From: DAOTTI01 sp034437795
Lineage (GTDB): Bacteria; Chloroflexota; UBA11872; UBA12225
NCBI GenBank assembly: GCA_034437795.1
Contig: DAOTTI010000248.1
Span: 1-32,798 of the forward strand
Length of the DNA: 32,798 bases
Direction of reading: 5' to 3'
Shown: piece by piece, positions 7,141 through 15,463 of the stretch
Position numbering within the stretch: the first letter of the stretch is position 1
How the letters are laid out: every line of letters starts with the position of its first letter
Translations under genes and position numbers: made by a program
Notes under the pieces: generated by a model
Database searches by the model: none
What the model saw: only the letters and a program-made list of their open reading frames with translations
Told to the model about the DNA's origin: nothing

Positions 7141-8016
7141 ATGCCGAAGCGCATCAACCGTGTGATTGAGCTCCTAGAGGCGGGCCAGCCCGTGTACTAC
7201 ACCGGCCCATCGGCCCGCACATACGAGGGCGGTCGGGCCGACGCTCAGACCTGGGCCGACTACATCACCTACGACTTCGAGCACAACCCGTTCGACGTCC
7301 TGGCGCTGCGCGAGTACATGCGCGGGCTGGTAGATGGCGGCCCAGCCAGGAGCGGCCACCGCACGCCGGCTGTGATCGTGACCCTCCCCGTCACCGGCAC
7401 CAGCGAACTGGCCATTCGCGCCAACTCCTGGCAGATCGCCCACGTGCTCTCCGCTGGCGTGCATGGCATCCTGCTCTGCCATGCCGAAGACCCGGGCGCG
7501 GTGCGCGCCTTCGTCGAGTCCACGCGCTACCCCTTCCAGACCATCGGAGTGGCTGAGGGCCAGCTGGGGGTCGGCCGGATGGGCAACGGCGGGCAGGGCT
7601 ACGCCTCGCGGATCTGGGGGCTATCCCCCGTGGAGTACATGCGCAAGGCCGATCCGTGGCCCCTCAACCCCGAGGGCGAGCTCTTCCTGGGGTTGAAGAT
7701 CGAGAACCGGCGCGCCCTGGCCAACGTGGAGGAGAGCCTCAGCGTGCCCGGCATCGCCTTCGCCGAGTGGGGCCCCGGCGATATGGGCCTCTCCTTCGGC
7801 TACGTGGACCGGCACGATCCGCCTTATCCGCCGGAGATGCAGGCCGCCCGCAGCCGTGTCCTGAACGCCTGCAAGGCCCGCGGGATCTTCTTCCTCAACC
7901 AGGTGCGCCCCCATGACGTGGTGGAGATGATCGCCGAAGGGGTCATGATCGGCGCCGGCCGGCAGGACGCCGCCGAGATCGGGCGCCGCCACACCGGCCG
8001 AACCATGCCGTGGTAG
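7141..8016 (+). CDS. HpcH/HpaI-family aldolase
   Basis: A 291-residue protein of the 4-hydroxy-2-oxoheptanedioate aldolase / citrate lyase beta fold, a divalent-metal class II aldolase of the pyruvate type. Metal ligands are recognisable as E188 in LKIENRRAL and D214 in WGPGDMGLSFGY. NGGQGYASRIWGLS resembles the active-site glycine-rich segment. The ATG is preceded by GAGGAG with a 5-nt gap; the longer upstream frame is made of repeat sequence. The enzyme would cleave or form a 2-keto-hydroxy acid; the substrate is unknown. It converges on the DUF4438 gene. Relation to the amidohydrolase and Ldh-type dehydrogenase in this window is only a possibility. Confidence 0.85.
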   Translation: MPKRINRVIELLEAGQPVYYTGPSARTYEGGRADAQTWADYITYDFEHNPFDVLALREYMRGLVDGGPARSGHRTPAVIVTLPVTGTSELAIRANSWQIAHVLSAGVHGILLCHAEDPGAVRAFVESTRYPFQTIGVAEGQLGVGRMGNGGQGYASRIWGLSPVEYMRKADPWPLNPEGELFLGLKIENRRALANVEESLSVPGIAFAEWGPGDMGLSFGYVDRHDPPYPPEMQAARSRVLNACKARGIFFLNQVRPHDVVEMIAEGVMIGAGRQDAAEIGRRHTGRTMPW

Positions 8017-8157
8017 TGCTTGTATCACCGTGACCACCATCCGCCTCACATTCATGCGACGTGTGGGGACGATACGGGGCCGACCTCAATCCTGACATCG
8101 TCTACTCCGGCCTCCCGCCCGCGGAGTGGGAGGACGCTACCGGCACGCAGGACAGAC

Positions 8158-8213
8158 TAGCCAGCAGGGAGTTCCTGCTCCCATAGGGAGCAGGCTAGGA
8201 TGAGGGCCCCGCT
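8158..8213 (+). repeat. Polar palindromic repeat (family A), full-length copy
   Basis: Left flank CTAGCCAGCAGGGAGT, palindrome CTGCTCCC-ATA-GGGAGCAG, tail GGATGAGGGCCCCGC. It lies between the convergent aldolase and DUF4438 genes. The upstream arm is longer than in other copies, so a terminator function is possible. Confidence 0.8.
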
Positions 8214-8228
8214 CGCCGATAATCCAGG

Positions 8229-9101
8229 CTAATCGCGCAGCCTGAGCAACGTGGCGATGTTGGCCTCGTCCGGCGCGATCCGCGGCTGGATCTTGCCGGT
8301 GGCGCTCGTCATCAGCGTGGTGACGCCCGGGCCGTGGCCGGCGATGAGACTGTCGCTGTGTGAGACCACCGCCACCGACACCGCCCCCTTGCGGTAGCCG
8401 CGCCCGAAGGAGTGGTCCTGGTCGCGGATGGCGACCAGATCCCCCAGGCGCAGGGCGGCGAGGCCGTGCTGCGCCAGGAGGTCGCGGTCGGCCGTCTGGA
8501 TGTCGTAGTCGCCCCGCTCGGGGCTGTGTCCCACGCCCGAGCCCATTAGCTCCGGCGGGACGATCCCCGCCACCGGCACCTGCACCGCACCCCCGTCCAG
8601 CAGCTCCAGCGGCAGTGCCTCCAGGAGCTGTACGGACATGTTCAGTAGCTTCACCTCCGGCGCGTCCAGCAGCTGCAGCCCGCGGCCGTAGGCGCGGACC
8701 TGGACCTTGTCCCCGATGGCCAGCTTCTCCAGTACATCCGGCTGGAAGTCGACCATCACGTGTTCCGCGCCCCCGTGCTTGCCGGTCACGGTCCCGCGGG
8801 CCCCCTTGGCCTCGCCGGAGACGACGACCGCCTCGTTGCCGATGCAGGCCAGGATGTTCAGAGCGCTGTTCTCCTGCTCGTCCTTGTTCTTGATGGTCAC
8901 GCCCGGCTCCATGTGGTCGCTCGCCCAGCCGATGGCGCGGTCGCCCACGCGGACGTTGTAGACGATCCCGCCGGTGCCGGGGAGCACCACCGCCCGGCCG
9001 TCATGGGTCACGCTATACGGCTGGGTCGGCCGGCGCGGGGAGATGATCTCCCCGATGACGGAGATCATCACGATGTCGGCTGCGTTGCTGCGGATCGCCA
9101 T
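8229..9101 (-). CDS. DUF4438 domain-containing protein
   Basis: A 290-residue protein that I assign to the DUF4438 family from its overall pattern: MISVIGEI near the N-terminus, GRAVVLPGTGGIVYNVRVGD, the stretch ending ACIGNEAVVVSGEAKGARG, VMVDF, PELMGSG, DLLAQHGL and the C-terminal VSHSDS...AGHGPGVTTLMT. The fold and function of this family are not established to my knowledge. The conserved His, Asp and Ser residues in the C-terminal half suggest an enzyme or metal-binding protein. No signal peptide or membrane span. The ATG follows GGAGG with a 7-nt gap. It is divergent from nrdJ and convergent with the aldolase. Confidence 0.75.
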   Translation of the reverse strand: MAIRSNAADIVMISVIGEIISPRRPTQPYSVTHDGRAVVLPGTGGIVYNVRVGDRAIGWASDHMEPGVTIKNKDEQENSALNILACIGNEAVVVSGEAKGARGTVTGKHGGAEHVMVDFQPDVLEKLAIGDKVQVRAYGRGLQLLDAPEVKLLNMSVQLLEALPLELLDGGAVQVPVAGIVPPELMGSGVGHSPERGDYDIQTADRDLLAQHGLAALRLGDLVAIRDQDHSFGRGYRKGAVSVAVVSHSDSLIAGHGPGVTTLMTSATGKIQPRIAPDEANIATLLRLRD

Positions 9102-9172
9102 GGTCGTGCCTCCTGTGCCCTGAGGGATGCCTCTGCGATGAGGGTGCCGTTGCGGGCGCCACGGCCCTGCGC

Positions 9173-9202
9173 TGGACGCGGCGGTCTGTTCAAAAATATA
9201 AG
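9173..9202 (+). promoter_or_regulatory. Candidate promoter of nrdJ
   Basis: TGGACG (9173-9178) and TATAAG (9197-9202) are 18 nt apart in the divergent spacer ahead of nrdJ. The ribosome binding site GGAGGGG follows before the ATG at 9224. No cobalamin riboswitch core was recognised in the 122-nt spacer. Confidence 0.45.
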
Positions 9203-9223
9203 TGGATAGGAGGGGAACACGCC

Positions 9224-12157
9224 ATGACTAACCGTGCCGGCGCACGGCGCAGGCCGGTCGCGCCGGAGGCGCCGCCCCGCATCACCGTCGACCTCTCGCC
9301 CAATGCCCGTCTGGTGCTGGAGGAACGCTATCTGCGACGGGACGATTCCCTGCACATCATCGAGAGCCCCGAAGAGCTCTTCTGGCGCGTGGCGCGGGCC
9401 GTCGCCGACGTCGACGCCCGCTATGGGCCGGCGACGGCGGTGCCGGACACGGCGGAGGCCTTCTTCACGGCTATGGCCCGCCTGGAGTTCCTGCCCAATA
9501 CGCCCACGCTGATGAACGCCGGCACACCCCTCGCCCAGTGCATGGCCTGCTTCGTCCTGCCCATCGACGACTCGCTAGAGAGCATCTTCGACACCCTCAA
9601 GCTGGCCGCCCTGATCCAGCAGACCGGCGGGGGCACGGGGTTCGCCTTCTCCCGCCTGCGCCCGCGGGGGGACATCGTCCGCTCCACCAAGGGCGTCGCC
9701 TCCGGCCCGGTCTCGTTCATGGCCATCTACAACGCCATGAGCGAGACCATCAAGCAAGGGAGCAAGCGCCGCGGCGCCAACATGGGCGTCCTGCGCGTCG
9801 ATCACCCCGACATCCGCGAGTTCATCACCTGCAAGCGCGACCCCACCGCGTTCACCAACTTCAACATCTCCGTCGGCATCACCGACGCCTTCATGCAGGC
9901 AGTCGATCGCGGTGAAGAGTACGCGCTCGTCAACCCCCGCACAGGGAGCGTGTGGGCGCGGGCGCCGGCGCGTGAAATCTGGGACCTCATCGTCCAGAAC
10001 GCCTGGGAGAGCGGCGAGCCCGGCCTCCTGGCCCTGGACACGATCAACCGGCTCAACCCCACCCGCCATCTGGGCGAGATCGAGGCCACCAACCCCTGCG
10101 TCACCGGAGACACGCTCATCTATACCGGCGCCGGCCTCCAGCGCGCCGCCGATCTCGCCGCTCAGGGCCAGCCCGTGGAAGTCGTCGTCGATGGTGAGCC
10201 GGGCCGCGCCGTCGCCTCGCCCGTCTTCCGGACCGGTCGCAAGCCCGTGTTCCGGCTCATCACGGCCGAGGGGTATGAGCTCCGCCTCACCGCCGACCAC
10301 CGTGTCCTGACCCGCGCCGGCTGGGTGCCAGCCCGGGACCTGCGGCCGGGCGATGAGATCCGGCTGCTGTCCCGCAAGGGCGGCTTCGGGACGGCCGGTT
10401 CCCTGGCGCTCGGCCGGCTCTTGGGCTGGCTCGTCGGCGATGGATCGCTCACCGATGGTCGCGCCGTCCTCAAGATCGTCGGTGCGGAGAAGCGCGAGCT
10501 GGCGCCTGCCTTTGCCGAGATGATGGCCGGTGCAGTGCCAGATACAGTCACGGCGGGGGCAGGTCGTCGAGGCCAGTACTCGATTGGGGTCGATGAGGTC
10601 GCCGACGGTCAGGAGGCGCGCGTTCGGTCAACGCGGTTCTGGCGCATCGCCGCCGAGTTTGGCCTGCATCCTGGCGAAAAGCACAAGGTACCGGAGCCGG
10701 TCCTGACCGGCAGCGAGGAGATGCAGCGGGGCTTTCTCCAGGCCCTCTTTACCGCCGATGGCCACGTGGGCGGGAGCCGAGAGCACGGCCTGTCCGTGCG
10801 TCTCACGTCCATCAGCCGAGCGCTGCTGCAGGACGTGCAGCGCCTGCTTCTGAACTTTGGCATCGTCTCGTGCATCTTCGCGGACCGCCGCGCGGCAGGT
10901 CCACGGCTGCTTCCGAATGGGCGGGCCGGGCGCGCCGTCTACCAGACCAGCACCATTCATGACCTGGTGATCGCCAGGGATCACCTGCTCCGCTTCGCCA
11001 GCGAGATCGGGTTCCTGAGCCAGGCCAAGCAATCGGCCCTTACTGATCGTTTGGCCTCGCACCAGCGGGGGCCATTCAGGGAGACCTTCTACGCGCGCTT
11101 CCTGGCGCTCGTGCCGGACGGTGAGGCGGACGTCTACGACCTGATCGAGCCGTCCACCCACTCCTTCGTCGCCAACGGCCTGGTCGTCCATAACTGCGCC
11201 GAGGAGCCGCTGCACCCCTATGAGGCCTGCTGCCTTGGCTCGATCAATCTCAGCCGCGTCGTTGCCCGCCGTAATGGCCACTACGAGGTCGATTGGTCCA
11301 AGCTGGGCGATCTGGTCCGCCTGGGCATCCACTTCCTGGATAACGTCGTCGATCTCAACGCCTATCCCGCGCCCCAGATCGCCGACATCTGCCGGCGCAA
11401 CCGGCGCATCGGGCTCGGCGTGATGGGCTGGGCCGACCTGCTGGTGCGCCTGGGCATCCCCTATGACTCGGACGCGGCCCTCCGCCTGGCCGACGAGGTG
11501 ATGGGCTTCATCGCCGCTCAGGCGCAGGAGGCGTCGGCCAAGCTGGCCGAGCAACGGGGCGTCTTCCCCAACTTCCCGGGGAGCAGCTACGACCAGCAGG
11601 GCGGGCCCCGCCTGCGCAACGCCACCACGCGGACCATCGCCCCGACCGGCACCATCAGCATCATCGCCAACTGCTCGTCGGGGATCGAGCCCCTCTTTGC
11701 CCTGGCCTACGTGCGCCGCGCGCTCGGCGGCCGCGTCCTGGCCCAGGAGCCTCACCCCGTCTTCCGCGAGGTCGCCGAGCAGCGGGGCTTCTACAGCGAG
11801 ACCCTGATGCGGCGCGTCGTGGAGGAAGGGCGGATCCAGGCCCTTACCGACATCCCGCCCGACGTCCGGCGCGTCTTCGTCACGGCCATGGACATCGCCC
11901 CCGAATGGCACGTCCGCATGCAGGCGGTCTTCCAGCGCCACGTCGATAACGGCGTCTCCAAGACGATCAACCTGCCGCCCGACGCCACCGTGGCCGACGT
12001 GGATCGCGCCTACCGCCTGGCCTACGAGCTTGGCGCGAAAGGGATCACCGTCTACCGCTACGGCAGCCGGCCCCAGCAGGTGCTGAGCGTCCACGGCTAC
12101 TGCCTCACCTGCGCTGGCGAGGACGGCCTGCCCCACGACGGAGCGGAGGCGCCCTAA
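9224..12157 (+). CDS. nrdJ: Adenosylcobalamin-dependent ribonucleoside-diphosphate reductase (class II) with intein
   Basis: The 977-residue precursor would splice to a 611-residue reductase that makes deoxyribonucleotides using an AdoCbl-generated thiyl radical. Visible motifs are PNTPTLMNAGTPLAQCMACFVLP with the redox Cys C109, QQTGGGTGFAFSRLRPRGD, KQGSKRRGANMG, the active-site loop NP/CAEEP, CCLGSINLSR, and APTGTISIIANCSSGIEP. A C-terminal CxxC (GYCLTCAG) is the likely shuttle thiol pair. The Asn-x-Cys-x-Glu catalytic triad is split by an intein, so unspliced protein must be inactive. The ATG follows GGAGGGG. There is no N-terminal ATP-cone of usual length, so allosteric activity control is probably absent. 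The gene is monocistronic between repeat elements. Confidence 0.95.
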   Translation: MTNRAGARRRPVAPEAPPRITVDLSPNARLVLEERYLRRDDSLHIIESPEELFWRVARAVADVDARYGPATAVPDTAEAFFTAMARLEFLPNTPTLMNAGTPLAQCMACFVLPIDDSLESIFDTLKLAALIQQTGGGTGFAFSRLRPRGDIVRSTKGVASGPVSFMAIYNAMSETIKQGSKRRGANMGVLRVDHPDIREFITCKRDPTAFTNFNISVGITDAFMQAVDRGEEYALVNPRTGSVWARAPAREIWDLIVQNAWESGEPGLLALDTINRLNPTRHLGEIEATNPCVTGDTLIYTGAGLQRAADLAAQGQPVEVVVDGEPGRAVASPVFRTGRKPVFRLITAEGYELRLTADHRVLTRAGWVPARDLRPGDEIRLLSRKGGFGTAGSLALGRLLGWLVGDGSLTDGRAVLKIVGAEKRELAPAFAEMMAGAVPDTVTAGAGRRGQYSIGVDEVADGQEARVRSTRFWRIAAEFGLHPGEKHKVPEPVLTGSEEMQRGFLQALFTADGHVGGSREHGLSVRLTSISRALLQDVQRLLLNFGIVSCIFADRRAAGPRLLPNGRAGRAVYQTSTIHDLVIARDHLLRFASEIGFLSQAKQSALTDRLASHQRGPFRETFYARFLALVPDGEADVYDLIEPSTHSFVANGLVVHNCAEEPLHPYEACCLGSINLSRVVARRNGHYEVDWSKLGDLVRLGIHFLDNVVDLNAYPAPQIADICRRNRRIGLGVMGWADLLVRLGIPYDSDAALRLADEVMGFIAAQAQEASAKLAEQRGVFPNFPGSSYDQQGGPRLRNATTRTIAPTGTISIIANCSSGIEPLFALAYVRRALGGRVLAQEPHPVFREVAEQRGFYSETLMRRVVEEGRIQALTDIPPDVRRVFVTAMDIAPEWHVRMQAVFQRHVDNGVSKTINLPPDATVADVDRAYRLAYELGAKGITVYRYGSRPQQVLSVHGYCLTCAGEDGLPHDGAEAP
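10097..11194 (+). mobile_element. Intein with LAGLIDADG homing endonuclease in nrdJ
   Basis: A 366-residue in-frame insert, precursor residues 292-657. It starts with Cys (CVTGDTLIYTG, block A), has block B with the TxxH motif in LTADHRVLTRAGW, and ends with blocks F and G (VYDLIEPSTHSFVANGLVVHN). The +1 extein residue is Cys 658. That residue is the catalytic thiyl-radical cysteine of the reductase in NPCAEEP. Two dodecapeptide motifs, LGRLLGWLVGDGSL and LQALFTADGHVG, both retain the acidic residue needed for DNA cleavage, so the endonuclease may still be active. GC content and codon use appear similar to the host, which suggests long residence. Confidence 0.93.
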
Positions 12158-12165
12158 CCCGGATC

Positions 12166-12220
12166 CCTCACCGCCAGTGACGCGTCCCCTCGCCCTCTGG
12201 GGGAGGGGGTGAAGGCGCCG
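12166..12220 (+). repeat. Polar palindromic repeat (family A), diverged copy
   Basis: CTCACCGCCAGTGACGCGTC is followed by CCCTCGCCCTC-T-GGGGGAGGGGGTGAAGGCGCC. It lies between the 3' ends of nrdJ and the convergent kinase gene. Confidence 0.65.
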
Positions 12221-12266
12221 CACGCGAGTAGCCCAGGCCAGGGCGCCGGTCACCACCGAACCGATC

Positions 12267-13247
12267 TCACCCGAGCGCGCCCCGGCCCAGCAAGACCCCA
12301 AACATGACCAGCAAGAGCGCGGCGACCATCAGGGCCATGATGATCCCCGGCGTCCACCGCGTGACCGCGCGGGGCGCCGGCTCGTCCTCCGGCGCCTCTG
12401 CGGCCAGCGTGGCCGGGTCGACCTGGTCCAGGTGCAGCAGGTCGTGGCGGAAGGCGGCCATCGTCTGGTAGCGCTTGGCCGGATCGCGCCGCATGGCCTT
12501 GGCCACGACCGCCTCCAGCGCCGGCGGGACCTGCCGGTTGCGGCTCCGCAGCGGAGGCGGCCGCGACTGGACGTGCTGGGCCATCACGGCCAGAGCATTG
12601 TCGCCGCGGTAGGGCGGCGCGCCGGCCAGCAGCTCATAGAGCATCACGCCCAGCGAATAGATGTCTGAGCGCGCGTCGCCACGCTGCCCCTGCACCTGCT
12701 CGGGAGACATGTAGTCGGGGGTGCCCAGCGCAGGGGAGAGTGAGGCGGTCGTAATCTTGCGCCCGCTCTGCAGCAGGGCCGCGCCAAAGTCCATCAGCAG
12801 GACGCGCCCGTCCGCGGTGACCAGGACATTGTCCGGCTTCAGATCGCGGTGCACGATGCCCCGCTGGTGGCAGTACTCCAGGGCGTCGGCCAGCTGCACC
12901 GCGATGCTCACCGCCTCATCGACGGAAAGGGGCTGCCCCTCGTACAGGTGCTCGCGGAGCAGGCCCCCGTCCACCCATTCCAGGACGGTGTAGGGCATCC
13001 CGTCCGCCGTCCGGCCCGTGCCCAGCAGGCGCTGGATGTTGGGGTGGTCCAGCGAGCGCGCTATCTCGAGCTCGCGCTCATAGCGCGCCTGGGTGCCGGG
13101 ATCGTCCAGCAGCGTGTCGAACGGGACCTTCAGCACCACCAGGCGCCCGTCCGCGTCACGGGCCTGGTAGACGGTCCCCATGCCGCCCTGCCCCAGGCGA
13201 CGCACGATGGTGTACTGGTCGACCCGCTGCCCTGGCTCGAAACGCAC
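12267..13247 (-). CDS. Membrane-anchored eukaryotic-type Ser/Thr protein kinase
   Basis: About 326 residues. The N-terminal kinase domain has the Gly loop LGQGGMGTVYQA, the ATP-binding Lys in LVVLKVP, the catalytic loop HRDLKPDNVLV, the Mg-binding DFG in LLMDFGAA, the activation-segment end GTPDYMSPEQ and RSDIYSLGVMLYELL. After the kinase core comes a Pro/Glu-rich linker and one C-terminal transmembrane helix (GIIMALMVAALLLVMFGVLL). Only seven residues follow it, so there is no extracellular PASTA sensor. All catalytic residues are present. The start is uncertain: GTG at 13247 was chosen, while TTG at 13262 adds five residues. Neither has a Shine-Dalgarno sequence, and a large hairpin lies just upstream. 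Confidence 0.9.
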   Translation of the reverse strand: MRFEPGQRVDQYTIVRRLGQGGMGTVYQARDADGRLVVLKVPFDTLLDDPGTQARYERELEIARSLDHPNIQRLLGTGRTADGMPYTVLEWVDGGLLREHLYEGQPLSVDEAVSIAVQLADALEYCHQRGIVHRDLKPDNVLVTADGRVLLMDFGAALLQSGRKITTASLSPALGTPDYMSPEQVQGQRGDARSDIYSLGVMLYELLAGAPPYRGDNALAVMAQHVQSRPPPLRSRNRQVPPALEAVVAKAMRRDPAKRYQTMAAFRHDLLHLDQVDPATLAAEAPEDEPAPRAVTRWTPGIIMALMVAALLLVMFGVLLGRGALG

Positions 13248-13264
13248 AACGCCATGGTACAAGT

Positions 13265-13304
13265 CGCGGGTCCCCGGTCTGAACGCTCAGACCGGGGACC
13301 CGCG
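13265..13304 (-). terminator. Perfect 18-bp stem-loop between amt and the kinase gene
   Basis: CGCGGGTCCCCGGTCTGA pairs perfectly with its complement across a 4-nt loop. It lies 27 nt after the amt stop and 3 nt before the possible TTG start of the kinase gene. There is no clear U-tract on either strand, so it is not a textbook intrinsic terminator. It could end or stabilise the amt transcript, or control kinase translation. Confidence 0.6.
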
Positions 13305-13331
13305 CCCGCTCTTCTTAACTTTGAACCCGCC

Positions 13332-14810
13332 TCAGGCCACGCTTGGTGTCGGCGCCGGCGCCAGCGGCACCTCCTCCACCTCGGCGGAGACCCCGTGGTC
13401 GACCAGATCAAGCCCCTGGATCTCCTCCTGCACCGTGGCCCGCACGGCCATGAAGGTCGACGCCACCTTCACGAAGCCCCAGGCCGTGACGTAGATCACC
13501 ACCGTGGCCACGATGGCGCCGATGAGCTGCAGCAGGAACCACACCGCCGCGGCCCCGCCCCCGCCGTAGAAGAGCCCCGCCTGGGTCAGGCCGCTGATGC
13601 TGGCGTAGGCAGGGTTGGCGAACAGCGGCACCACCACCGAGCCGATGAAGCCATTCACCCCGTGCACGGGGAACCCGCCCACCGGATCGTCGACGTGATA
13701 GAGGTACTTGTCCATCAGCTTGATGGCCACGATGGTCACCACGCCGGCCAGGATGCCCAGGATGGCGGCCCCCAGCGGGTCCACGAACCCCGCGTTCGGC
13801 GTGATCATCACCAGGCCCCCCAGAATGCCGGAGATGGCCATGATCGGGTCCCACTTCCCGTCCAGCCAGCGCGCCACCACTACGGCCACCACCCCGCCCA
13901 GGCTGGCGGCCAGGTTGGTCGCCACCGCCGCGCTCGCGCTCTGGAGGTTGAGGTCCAGGCTGCTGCCCGGGTTGAAGCCGAACCAGCCGAACCACAGCAG
14001 CGCGGTGCCGATCACCGCCAGCGGGATGCTGTAGCCGTACCGCTCCGCCACCTCCCGCTCCACGTGGGGCTTCAGGCTCTCATCCACGTCCACCACCTGC
14101 AGCGCCGCCCCGTTCTGGGCCGCGCGCAGGCGCGCCGTGTGGCGGCGCTTGATCGACGCCCCCAGGGCCATGGTGATCGCCAGCCCCGCCACGCCCGCCT
14201 GGACGTGGACCACGATCCCGCCGGCAAAGTCGCGTACCCCCAGGCCGGGCAGCAGGCCCGTCACCGTCCCCAGCGTGGCCAGGATGCCGTTCGGGCTCCA
14301 CACCCAGTGCGCGATCAAGGGCCACACGATCAGCGAGACGAAGAGGCAGTACAGCAGCCAGGCGCCGAACTTCATCCGCTCCGGCACCCCCGCGCCGATC
14401 AGCGCCAGCGTGACCGCAGCGAACATCGTCTGGAACAGCAGGTACACCGGTACCGGTACCCCGCTGGCCGGCGCGCCGCTCGCGTCCATGGCCACCGGCC
14501 ACAGGGCGTGCCAGTTGGCGCCCAGGGCAAAGTCAAACGGCTGGCCGATGATCCCGCCCAGCGTGTTCGGGTTGAAGGCGAGCGAGAACCCCACCAGCAC
14601 GAACACGGTGCTCATGATCCCCACCGCCGAGAAGCTCTTCATCAGGCCGTGCACCACGTTCTTGCGCCTGGTGAGGCCGGCCTCCAGCAGGCCGATGGAC
14701 GGCACCATGATGAACACGAGGAAAGAGGCCAGCAGGATCCAGCCTGTCGCGGGCAGGTTGATCGGGATCTGCCGCGCCAGGTCCCACGCGCTGGCCATTC
14801 TATCTTGCAT
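13332..14810 (-). CDS. amt: Ammonium transporter
   Basis: A 492-residue inner-membrane channel of the Amt/MEP/Rh family with about eleven predicted spans. Family signatures include GLLEAGLTRRKN near the first helices, DFAGGIVVHVQAG with the first pore His, WFGWFGFNPGSS, and DDPVGGFPVHGVNGFIG with the second pore His. Together these give the twin-His conduction site. The C-terminal cytoplasmic tail (KVASTFMAVRATVQEEIQGLDLVDHGVSAE split across residues 440-480) is the regulatory type. The ATG follows GGAGG with an 8-nt gap. No glnK gene is adjacent, which is unusual for amt loci. The hairpin at 13265-13304 lies just past its stop. Confidence 0.95.
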   Translation of the reverse strand: MQDRMASAWDLARQIPINLPATGWILLASFLVFIMVPSIGLLEAGLTRRKNVVHGLMKSFSAVGIMSTVFVLVGFSLAFNPNTLGGIIGQPFDFALGANWHALWPVAMDASGAPASGVPVPVYLLFQTMFAAVTLALIGAGVPERMKFGAWLLYCLFVSLIVWPLIAHWVWSPNGILATLGTVTGLLPGLGVRDFAGGIVVHVQAGVAGLAITMALGASIKRRHTARLRAAQNGAALQVVDVDESLKPHVEREVAERYGYSIPLAVIGTALLWFGWFGFNPGSSLDLNLQSASAAVATNLAASLGGVVAVVVARWLDGKWDPIMAISGILGGLVMITPNAGFVDPLGAAILGILAGVVTIVAIKLMDKYLYHVDDPVGGFPVHGVNGFIGSVVVPLFANPAYASISGLTQAGLFYGGGGAAAVWFLLQLIGAIVATVVIYVTAWGFVKVASTFMAVRATVQEEIQGLDLVDHGVSAEVEEVPLAPAPTPSVA

Positions 14811-14857
14811 CTGCGCGACCTCCTTAATCCCCGTCCTCCAGGGAGACTACGCCCAAG

Positions 14858-14887
14858 ATGCTAGGGGCGCGGCCAGCCCCAGCTCAA
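14858..14887 (-). promoter_or_regulatory. Candidate promoter of amt
   Basis: On the minus strand TTGAGC and TAGCAT are 18 nt apart, about 48 nt before the amt start. The match is moderate; no NtrC or sigma-54 motif was seen. Confidence 0.35.
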
Positions 14888-14996
14888 CGTACAAAGCAGA
14901 CGAATTCGCCACCACCCATTTGTGCGAACTGCACAGGAGCGCCCCGGCGCCACCCCCAACGGCCTCGGGGCGCCCTCCGGTATTACTCAAAGATGG

Positions 14997-15025
14997 TTGA
15001 CGATCAATGCCCAATAGGCTACTAT
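14997..15025 (+). promoter_or_regulatory. Near-consensus sigma-70 promoter for the DUF2089 gene
   Basis: TTGACG (14997-15002) and TACTAT (15020-15025) are separated by exactly 17 nt. AGGAG (15037-15041) and the GTG start at 15048 follow at good spacing. It is the clearest promoter in the window. Confidence 0.8.
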
Positions 15026-15047
15026 AGACCACATATAGGAGCATCCT

Positions 15048-15443
15048 GTGCCGGTACGGTTGGATCGCTGTCCGTCGTGTGCGGGCCCGCTGGCGGTCCG
15101 TTGTTTGTACTGCCCAAACTGCCGGCTCGAGCTGCGCGCCGAGTTCGAGGCGCGTCCGGCCGGCCCGTTCGCGCGCCTCACGCCGGAGCAGCAGGCCTTT
15201 CTCCGCCTGTTCGTGACCAGCCGCGGCAATCTCTCGGACGTAGAGCGCACGCTCGGCGTCTCTTACCCCACGGTGCGGGCGAAGCTGGATGAGCTGATCG
15301 ACGCCCTCTCGCCGGAGCCCCAGGAGCAAGCGCCGGAGCGGACGGATGCGGCGCTCACCCGCCACGAGATCCTGGCGCGCATCGCCGATGGCCGGCTGAG
15401 CGCCGAGGAGGGACTGGCCCTCCTGAAACGGCTGCGGCGATGA
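15048..15443 (+). CDS. DUF2089 domain-containing protein (zinc ribbon plus HTH)
   Basis: A 131-residue probable transcription factor. The N-terminus has two CxxC pairs (RCPSCAG and YCPNCRL) forming a zinc ribbon. Next is FLRLFVTSRGNLSDVERTLG followed by VSYPTVRAKLDELI, a helix-turn-helix typical of DUF2089. The C-terminus (EILARIADGRLSAEEGLALLKRL) is the short two-helix motif found at the ends of cell-envelope stress and DUF4097 proteins. The same motif ends the next gene's product, so the two likely act together. The GTG start has AGGAG at 6 nt and a strong promoter. Confidence 0.88.
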   Translation: MPVRLDRCPSCAGPLAVRCLYCPNCRLELRAEFEARPAGPFARLTPEQQAFLRLFVTSRGNLSDVERTLGVSYPTVRAKLDELIDALSPEPQEQAPERTDAALTRHEILARIADGRLSAEEGLALLKRLRR

Positions 15444-15463
15444 GCCACCAGCAGGAAGCCCTG

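Noticed and set aside
6503..7165. Long open frames across the repeat cluster on both strands
   Set aside because: They translate palindromic repeats (LSPWERVR, PNPLPWGE) and have no protein-like domain or start signal.
8034..8186. Gene remnant reading VWGRYGADLNPDIVYSG
   Set aside because: The frame is short and has no start or ribosome site. An overlapping GTG frame (TTIRLTFMRR) would need a frameshift. Not enough to call a pseudogene.
9102..9223. Cobalamin riboswitch ahead of nrdJ
   Set aside because: The spacer is only 122 nt and lacks the conserved B12-box core.
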